From Sedimenticola sp. (GTDB lineage: Bacteria > Pseudomonadota > Gammaproteobacteria > Chromatiales > Chromatiaceae): a stretch of DNA of 10,741 bases. The stretch lies in contig JALULB010000173.1 in the NCBI GenBank assembly GCA_027041035.1, forward strand, positions 1 through 10,741, written 5' to 3'. The translations under genes and the position numbers were made by a program. Positions 6,177 to 10,741 of the stretch are shown here, piece by piece (the stretch's first letter is position 1; every line of letters starts with the position of its first letter). The notes under the pieces are model-generated. The model saw nothing but the letters and a program-made list of their open reading frames with translations, did no database searches and was not told the DNA's origin.

Positions 6177-6344
6177 CTAGGAGGCTGTCGGGGTTGGGTA
6201 ATCGTAGCGATGCGGTGGGGAATCGAGGCGATTTTTCGATCGTTTGAGGAGCATAGTGGAGACTATGTGACGACAAAGGGTCGGAAAAAGCGACCGCTTC
6301 CCCGCCGTCGCAGTAGACTCCTCCCAAGCCCGACAGGCTGCTAC
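6177..6344 (+). repeat. Long palindromic repeat, copy A
   Basis: The 168-bp stretch is an imperfect palindrome end to end. Its ends GAGGCTGTCGGGGTTGGG (6181-6198) and the inverse of CCCAAGCCCGACAGGCTG (6323-6340) match at 15 of 18 positions. Inside, GGGGAA/TTCCCC and ATTTTTCGATC/GGTCGGAAAAA pair, with a central CATAGT-GGAG-ACTATG hairpin (6252-6267). A related copy lies at 9402-9562 in opposite orientation; both share GAGGAGCATAGTGGAG at the centre. It encodes no protein. It ends 6 bp short of the stop codon of the Crp-family gene and could also end that transcript, though it lacks a T-tract. Confidence 0.85.
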
Positions 6345-6350
6345 GGCAGG

Positions 6351-7040
6351 CTATAGGCCGTTCGCGCCGACGCCAAGCAGGTAATCGCGGTCGATGACCG
6401 TCACTTGTCCTCGAGACAACCGGATCGCGCCACTTTGTTCGAACGATTTCAACAGGCGACTGACAACCTCTCGCGAGGTGCCGAGTTCGTCGGCGATCTC
6501 CTGATGCGTGGCGTGGATGGCGGCGGGCGACCCGCTGCCGTGGCGTAGCAGATAGGCGGCGACACGCTGGTCCAGTCGCTGGAACACCACTTCCTCGACG
6601 ACCTGGATGATTGCGCTCAGGCGATCGGCGACCAGGCTGAAGATATACGCACGCCAAGCGGAGTCCCGTCCGATCCATTTACGCACGAACTCCGCCGGCA
6701 CCAGCGCGGCGGTAAGGTTGGACTCCACGTTCGCGGTTGCCGGGAACGGCCGGCCGCTCAGAATGCAGGAGGCTGTCAGTACACAGCTTTCACCCGGACG
6801 GATCCGGTACAGGGTGATCTCCTTGCCGGTCTCGCCGCTCTTGTAGATGCGTGCGACGCCTTCCACCAATAGCGGCAGATGGGTGCAGGTGTTGCCTTCG
6901 GCGCAGACCTCGTTGCCCGTTTTCAGGTGCGCGAGTATCACGCTATCGAAGAAGGCACGACAAAAATCGCTGTCCGCTTCTTGCAGAAATGGGAACAGTT
7001 GCCTGAGCCGGTTCTCGTTCTCGGGATTGTTCATGCTCAT
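6351..7040 (-). CDS. Crp/Fnr-family transcriptional regulator
   Basis: The 229-residue protein has a cyclic-nucleotide-binding-like beta-barrel (about 15-125), a dimerisation helix (about 126-155) and a winged helix-turn-helix (about 155-218). The recognition region THQEIADELGTSREVVSRLL (178-197) is typical of the family. It lacks the four-cysteine [4Fe-4S] pattern of FNR, and the barrel residues that bind cAMP are not evident. It does have Cys86 and Cys92 in GESCVLTASCILSG, plus Cys27, 46 and 52, so thiol or redox sensing is possible but unproven. Its ATG overlaps the TGA of the upstream response-regulator gene (ATGA), implying translational coupling and one operon. Targets are unknown; the DUF2892 gene downstream is a reasonable candidate. 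Confidence 0.9.
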   Translation of the reverse strand: MSMNNPENENRLRQLFPFLQEADSDFCRAFFDSVILAHLKTGNEVCAEGNTCTHLPLLVEGVARIYKSGETGKEITLYRIRPGESCVLTASCILSGRPFPATANVESNLTAALVPAEFVRKWIGRDSAWRAYIFSLVADRLSAIIQVVEEVVFQRLDQRVAAYLLRHGSGSPAAIHATHQEIADELGTSREVVSRLLKSFEQSGAIRLSRGQVTVIDRDYLLGVGANGL

Positions 7041-9292
7041 TGGCCAGGTTCCAAGTGCTTATTGGTAATATAGCAGTCCGCGCCGACCAGTTGACTCAAT
7101 GTGGCATTATTCTCTGAATACGGCAGCACCAGTTGAATCTTGCTGTTTCGACCCCGATCGAAGAAGGACTTGATCTTGAAGACGTCCTCCTGAAGCGCCT
7201 TGGGCGACAGGATCAGCTGCCTCAGATCGAGATAATCCGCGATCTGGAACACGGTCGTGTGCAAGCCGACATCGAATGCCGAAGCGCCGATGCCGGCCCC
7301 CTTCAGCGTGTCCAGATAGGCCCGTGAGCGTTGCAAGTCCCGGTTGAGCGCGGCGACGGTAAAGAGGCATACCATGCCGCTCCCCACTTGTTGCTTGATT
7401 CGGAGTGTGTCCTGCAACCACCCCGGCTGGCTGGATACCTCAATGACCTCCGCTGACTGCGGGATGAGCAGCAAGTGATCGGTTTGACCTGCCTGATGCA
7501 AGGAGCGAAGCTTATCCAACGCGCTGGAGAGCAGATCGCGGTCGAGCTGCAAGCGGGATTCCGCCGGGAGGGCCGCGTATGCGACAGAGACCCCCTGCCA
7601 TTGTCGTGTTTCAGGGAAGCTGGCGTCCGCCAGGTAAGCGCAGACCGCGCGGGAGTCGGCCTCGCGAATCTCGCGAAGGCGGATGTCCACGGGCTTGCGG
7701 GCCAGCACATGTCTGTTCAGCAGTTCGAGCTGTTCCTTCATCAAACGTTGCCTGGTGTCCGCGTGCAGTATGCAGCGGTGACCGTTACCAGCCTGGCTGG
7801 CGGCGGCGGCGTATTCCCAGACCCGGGTGTCGTTCGGGTCTTCGAGCAGATGCAGACCGCTTCTCGCTACCCTTGTCGTCGGGACTTGGCGGCTCGGAGC
7901 GAAGGCGGCAAGCAGGATGCCATGCAGGTTGTTTGCGATCAGCATGATGCCCTCGATATCCTTGCCGTGGATCACGCCGCGCAGGATGTTGTCGCCCGCC
8001 GAAAGCAGAAGTCCACGATTGCGGAGTCTGGCATTCAAGCTGGCCGTCAATTTGTCGATGGCGGTTGGGTCGACGCGCGTGTCGTTACCGAGCTCCACAT
8101 GCAGCGCGAGGCTCAACAACCCGGGTTGATGCTCACGCTGCTCGCTTGTATGACGGGCGATCTGTTCGATAACGCTCGGCTCGGAGTGGGGAGGGGATGC
8201 TTCGTCGCTTGGCGCCCGGGTATCTGCCTGGGATTCCAGGGTTTCCTTGACGGTCTTGATGAGCTTCTTCGGCCGAATGGGTTTTTCCATGAAACCGTTT
8301 GCGCCGGCGTCCAGCGCGGCGTCCTGCTTGTCTTTTTCCAGTTCCCCGGAAAGATAGATCAACGGAATATCCCGGTATTCCGGTTTGCCGCGCAGCATCA
8401 CGGTCAGCTCCTCACCGCTGATGTCGGGCATGTACAGGTCGATCAGTATCAGGTCGGGCACGAACTCGCCGGCCATCGCGAGCACCTTCGCGGGGTCGCT
8501 GATGGCGAGGGTGCGCATGCCGGCGTTGGCAAGAATCGCGGCGGCGAACTCCGCCTGGCTCTCATCGTCGTCCACGATGATGACGCGGGGTGAGGTATCC
8601 GACGTTCTGCGTGGTGCCGGGGGAGATGGGGCGGGAGCTTCGTCTGGAAACAACGTATTCAAGAGTTCACTGGCAATCAGCGGGGCCGTGAAGAATTGTC
8701 TGGCACCCAGTTGTTCCGCCTCCGTCCTGGAATCCGCGTCGTCCTCGATACTGACAACCGAGAGCGTGATCGGCAACGCCTCCGCGCGTTGCGCAAAGGT
8801 ATCCAGGAACGGTTGACGCTTGTTTCTGGAACGCAGGTCGACCAGCAGGTTGAGCGCGGTTGGGCTTTCCAGCGCGTGCGTCAGCGAGAATACATCGTCG
8901 ATCAACGACAGGCGTATGCGGCGTTCGACGCACAGGTCGTGAATACCGAAGGGCAGGAGTTCCGGGTCGCCGAAATACAGGAGTGTGTCGTATCGCGCCA
9001 GTGCGCGGTCCGCTTCCTTGAGATAGTCGCCGATATCCTGTGACAGCTTGCGGAGCTTTTCGAGTTGCCGCTCGTCGGGCAGGTTGGAACGGCCGGAGAA
9101 CGTGCTGAGAAACACGCTGAAGGAGAAAGCGGCGTTGCTCAGTCCGGGATAGGGGCTGCTCTTCTCGGTTTTCTCCTCTAGCCGCTGGGCGGTTACGTAG
9201 AGCGTTTCCAGGGCGGGCTGCGACGGTTGCTCCAGCAACGTCTCCATCTGGTGCAGCAGATCTTCAATGATGTCCGATAACTGGGTGTCCAT
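7037..9292 (-). CDS. Response regulator with degenerate GGDEF/EAL-like regions
   Basis: A large signalling protein (751 residues from ATG 9292; the numbering here counts from a TTG 12 codons earlier). Residues 15-110 are helical. About 115-228 looks like a degenerate receiver without a phosphorylation site. A proline-rich linker follows, then an intact receiver (about 247-365) with acidic pair Asp253/254, phospho-acceptor Asp297, Ser327 and Lys349. About 400-545 resembles a GGDEF fold lacking the GGDEF motif. About 575-763 resembles an EAL domain without EAL or metal ligands, ending in a recognisable GADCYITNKHLEP strand-loop. This suggests a phospho-receiver controlling a non-catalytic c-di-GMP-type module, somewhat like FimX; the domain calls beyond the receiver are by pattern only. 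There is no ribosome site at either start, so the start is uncertain. It is coupled by ATGA overlap to the Crp-family gene. Confidence 0.8.
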   Translation of the reverse strand: MDTQLSDIIEDLLHQMETLLEQPSQPALETLYVTAQRLEEKTEKSSPYPGLSNAAFSFSVFLSTFSGRSNLPDERQLEKLRKLSQDIGDYLKEADRALARYDTLLYFGDPELLPFGIHDLCVERRIRLSLIDDVFSLTHALESPTALNLLVDLRSRNKRQPFLDTFAQRAEALPITLSVVSIEDDADSRTEAEQLGARQFFTAPLIASELLNTLFPDEAPAPSPPAPRRTSDTSPRVIIVDDDESQAEFAAAILANAGMRTLAISDPAKVLAMAGEFVPDLILIDLYMPDISGEELTVMLRGKPEYRDIPLIYLSGELEKDKQDAALDAGANGFMEKPIRPKKLIKTVKETLESQADTRAPSDEASPPHSEPSVIEQIARHTSEQREHQPGLLSLALHVELGNDTRVDPTAIDKLTASLNARLRNRGLLLSAGDNILRGVIHGKDIEGIMLIANNLHGILLAAFAPSRQVPTTRVARSGLHLLEDPNDTRVWEYAAAASQAGNGHRCILHADTRQRLMKEQLELLNRHVLARKPVDIRLREIREADSRAVCAYLADASFPETRQWQGVSVAYAALPAESRLQLDRDLLSSALDKLRSLHQAGQTDHLLLIPQSAEVIEVSSQPGWLQDTLRIKQQVGSGMVCLFTVAALNRDLQRSRAYLDTLKGAGIGASAFDVGLHTTVFQIADYLDLRQLILSPKALQEDVFKIKSFFDRGRNSKIQLVLPYSENNATLSQLVGADCYITNKHLEPGQ

Positions 9293-9311
9293 AGAGTGTT
9301 CGATTTGGTTT

Positions 9312-9340
9312 TTATTAGCGCTGGCCAAGAAGCTTGTTTA
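9312..9340 (-). promoter_or_regulatory. Weak candidate promoter of the response-regulator operon
   Basis: On the minus strand TAAACA (9335-9340) and TAATAA (9312-9317) are 17 bp apart. Start of transcription would fall near 9305, downstream of the possible TTG start at 9326-9328, which would favour the ATG at 9292. The match to consensus is poor. Confidence 0.25.
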
Positions 9341-9401
9341 TCATTTGTGCATGGGACTGATGCGCGGGCCAGTACCGCCTCTGCCACCCAAACGTCGGAT
9401 T

Positions 9402-9562
9402 CTAGCAGCCTGCCCGACTTGGAAGTAATCTACCGTGACAGCAGGGAGTCGGTCTGGTTTTCCGATCTTTACTCAGTAATAGCTCCACTATGCTCCTCGA
9501 AAGATCGAAAAACCAGACCGATTCCGGCTGCTTCGCCACGATTCCCTCGATCCGACAGCTTC
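9402..9562 (-). repeat. Long palindromic repeat, copy B
   Basis: Read on the minus strand this stretch is clearly related to 6177-6344. It has GAAGCTGTCGG at one end and GGCAGGCTGCTAG at the other. It also shares GTTTTTCGATC and GATCGGAAAAC arms, GGAATC and GTAGA segments, and a centre with the identical GAGGAGCATAGTGGAG (on the plus strand 9482-9497). Its own arms pair around ATAG-TGGAG-CTAT (9479-9491). Some arm changes are matched on both sides (GGTCTGG with CCAGACC, where copy A differs), which suggests selection for the folded form. It lies between the divergent response-regulator and TPR genes and leaves about 110 bp on either side for promoters. Confidence 0.85.
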
Positions 9563-9596
9563 TTGGCTTGCGTGCCATTTTGTCACTGGCGGTCGG

Positions 9597-9626
9597 CTGT
9601 CAAATACTGAATTCAAGGGTTATTGT
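9597..9626 (+). promoter_or_regulatory. Weak candidate promoter of the TPR gene
   Basis: CTGTCA (9597-9602) and TATTGT (9621-9626) are 18 bp apart, each matching the sigma-70 consensus at four of six positions, and lie about 50 bp upstream of the ATG. It lies outside repeat B. Evidence is weak. Confidence 0.25.
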
Positions 9627-9674
9627 ACACAGGTTGAGCGCCGGTCGGGATGTTGGCGTATCCTTTATAACGCT

Positions 9675-10741
9675 ATGGATGACACGGTGATAGATCTTCC
9701 CGAACAAGCTGCCTCGCGGTATGGGGCGCGGAGTGGGTTGCCGATGCTTCCACTGTTCCTTGCGGCGGGCTTGTTGCTGCTCTCCGTATTGTTGACGGAT
9801 GGGGTGGTTCGGCTGCTGGGTTTTGCCGCCGCTGTTGCTTTCGTTTCCGGCGCGGTGATCAGGAGGGCGGCGGGCGATATCGGGTATCGCTTTGGCACCA
9901 GCCTGCTGGCGGTGGCGGCATTTGTCGCGGGATTGGTCTGGGTACTGGTGGCAAACGCGAGTCCGTCGCCGACCGAAGGGGCATTCTGGGCGTCGCTGTG
10001 GCCGTTGTTCTTCCTCGCTGGCGCGTTCCTGCCGGTACTGCTGGCGATCTCCATATCGCCACGTATCGCGTTGTTGCAGTTGCTGTTGTTGGCCGGGCAG
10101 TTGTTCGGCATGGTCGAGTATCTCTCCGCGATGATCGTATCGGATGCCTGGCCGCCGCCGATTCTACTGATGGTACTGGCTTCGCACCTGCTGGCGTTTG
10201 TACCGGGTACCATGCTGAGACGTCGCTCGCTGGTGCTCGATGAAGTCAGCCAGGCCGAGCCGGATCGTGTCGATGTGCTCATGATCAAGGCGCGGATTCT
10301 CGCCGCCCAGGGTAAAACCGACGAGGCGCTGGGGCAGATTCGCGCCATTGTCGAGCAGCAACCGGACAACCATGCCCTGCGTTTGCAGTATGCGCAGCTG
10401 CTGGTCGAGCAGTCGCGTCTCAAGGAAGCGTTGGCGCAATACCGTATTCTGCACAGGCAGCTGCCCGACAATGACGAAGTCATCGCCAGCCTGGCGCTGC
10501 TCAGTATCGAGGCCAATGATCTCGACACCGCCAGCGAGATGCTGCACAAGTTGCTCGACATGGGCAAGCGCGGCAACCTCGCCAATTACTATCTGGGGCG
10601 TATCGCCCAGGGGCGGGACGAGCGCAAGCAGGCCATCGCCTATTATCTGCGGGTCAAAAGCAAGGAATACGCCTTCGATGCGCAGTTGCGCATCGCCGCC
10701 CTGCTCGCCGAACTGGGCAAGCCCGATGAAGCCCTGCGCAA
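9675..10741 (+). CDS. Membrane protein with TPR-like repeats (3' end cut off)
   Basis: The reading frame from ATG 9675 is open to the window end, giving at least 355 residues. A short polar N-terminus is followed by about six hydrophobic segments (roughly 24-42, 44-62, 75-94, 107-127, 131-150, 160-180). From about residue 195 there is a soluble alpha-helical region with tetratricopeptide-like repeats, for example ARILAAQGKTDEALGQIRAI (206-225), YAQLLVEQSRLKEALAQYRI (239-258) and IAALLAELGKPDEALRK near the end. Such proteins often scaffold assemblies at the inner membrane, but I cannot assign a pathway. The start has no obvious ribosome site. The gene is divergent from the response-regulator operon across repeat B. 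Confidence 0.85.
   Translation, partial: MDDTVIDLPEQAASRYGARSGLPMLPLFLAAGLLLLSVLLTDGVVRLLGFAAAVAFVSGAVIRRAAGDIGYRFGTSLLAVAAFVAGLVWVLVANASPSPTEGAFWASLWPLFFLAGAFLPVLLAISISPRIALLQLLLLAGQLFGMVEYLSAMIVSDAWPPPILLMVLASHLLAFVPGTMLRRRSLVLDEVSQAEPDRVDVLMIKARILAAQGKTDEALGQIRAIVEQQPDNHALRLQYAQLLVEQSRLKEALAQYRILHRQLPDNDEVIASLALLSIEANDLDTASEMLHKLLDMGKRGNLANYYLGRIAQGRDERKQAIAYYLRVKSKEYAFDAQLRIAALLAELGKPDEALR

Noticed and set aside
6351..7040. FNR-type oxygen sensor with an iron-sulfur cluster
   Set aside because: The N-terminal cysteine cluster of FNR is missing; the five cysteines are placed differently.
7475..8593. Open reading frame of 372 codons on the plus strand
   Set aside because: Antisense to the response-regulator gene, whose receiver domain is unmistakable; no ribosome site or recognisable protein, as expected for a shadow in GC-rich DNA.
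7037..9292. Active diguanylate cyclase or phosphodiesterase
   Set aside because: Neither a GGDEF nor an EAL signature, nor the metal-binding residues, can be found in the C-terminal half.
9665..10585. Minus-strand reading frame of 306 codons rich in Ser, Arg and Ala
   Set aside because: Antisense to the membrane/TPR gene, which has clear hydrophobic and repeat patterning; the composition is that of a shadow frame.

Overview
The window looks like chromosomal DNA of a sulfur-oxidizing gammaproteobacterium. It carries a compact soxXYZA operon for periplasmic thiosulfate oxidation, an E. coli-type glutathione reductase and a YceF-type Maf pyrophosphatase. The Sox set, with a mono-heme SoxA, suggests a Chromatiales-like or related sulfur oxidizer; the genus cannot be read from the sequence.

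Layout. (1) 1-865: an unrecognised acidic protein gene (+) whose start lies inside a perfect 24-bp inverted repeat at the window edge, closed by a bidirectional terminator. (2) 935-1301: an intergenic stretch with a 198-bp MITE-like element that has GTAAC...GTTAC ends and an 8-bp target duplication (AAATTTCC), which makes IS66-type mobilisation the best guess. It sits 3 bp beyond the soxA stop codon. (3) 1305-3622: soxX-soxY-soxZ-soxA on the minus strand with a candidate promoter upstream of soxX; soxB and soxK are not in the window. (4) 3731-4324 yceF/maf (-), divergent from gor (4432-5781, +). The gor stop codon lies in the first of four perfect 14-bp tandem repeats that run into a strong GC hairpin. 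(5) 5864-6043: a 59-residue DUF2892/YgaP-like membrane protein gene (-) with a possible Crp/Fnr-type operator upstream. (6) 6351-9292: a two-gene minus-strand operon, start and stop overlapping as ATGA, encoding a large response regulator with degenerate receiver, GGDEF-like and EAL-like regions, then a Crp/Fnr-family regulator without an FNR cluster motif. (7) 9675-end: a multi-pass membrane protein with TPR-like repeats, cut by the window end.

The most unusual structure is a pair of long, imperfectly palindromic repeats (6177-6344 and 9402-9562) in opposite orientation. They are clearly related to each other and bracket the response-regulator/Crp operon on both sides. Each can fold end to end into one long hairpin with a shared core.

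Working together: SoxXA couples thiosulfate to the SoxY C-terminal cysteine carried by SoxYZ. Glutathione reductase maintains low-molecular-weight thiols. The DUF2892 protein and the cysteine-containing Crp-like regulator may belong to the same sulfur or redox physiology, but that link is inference from proximity.
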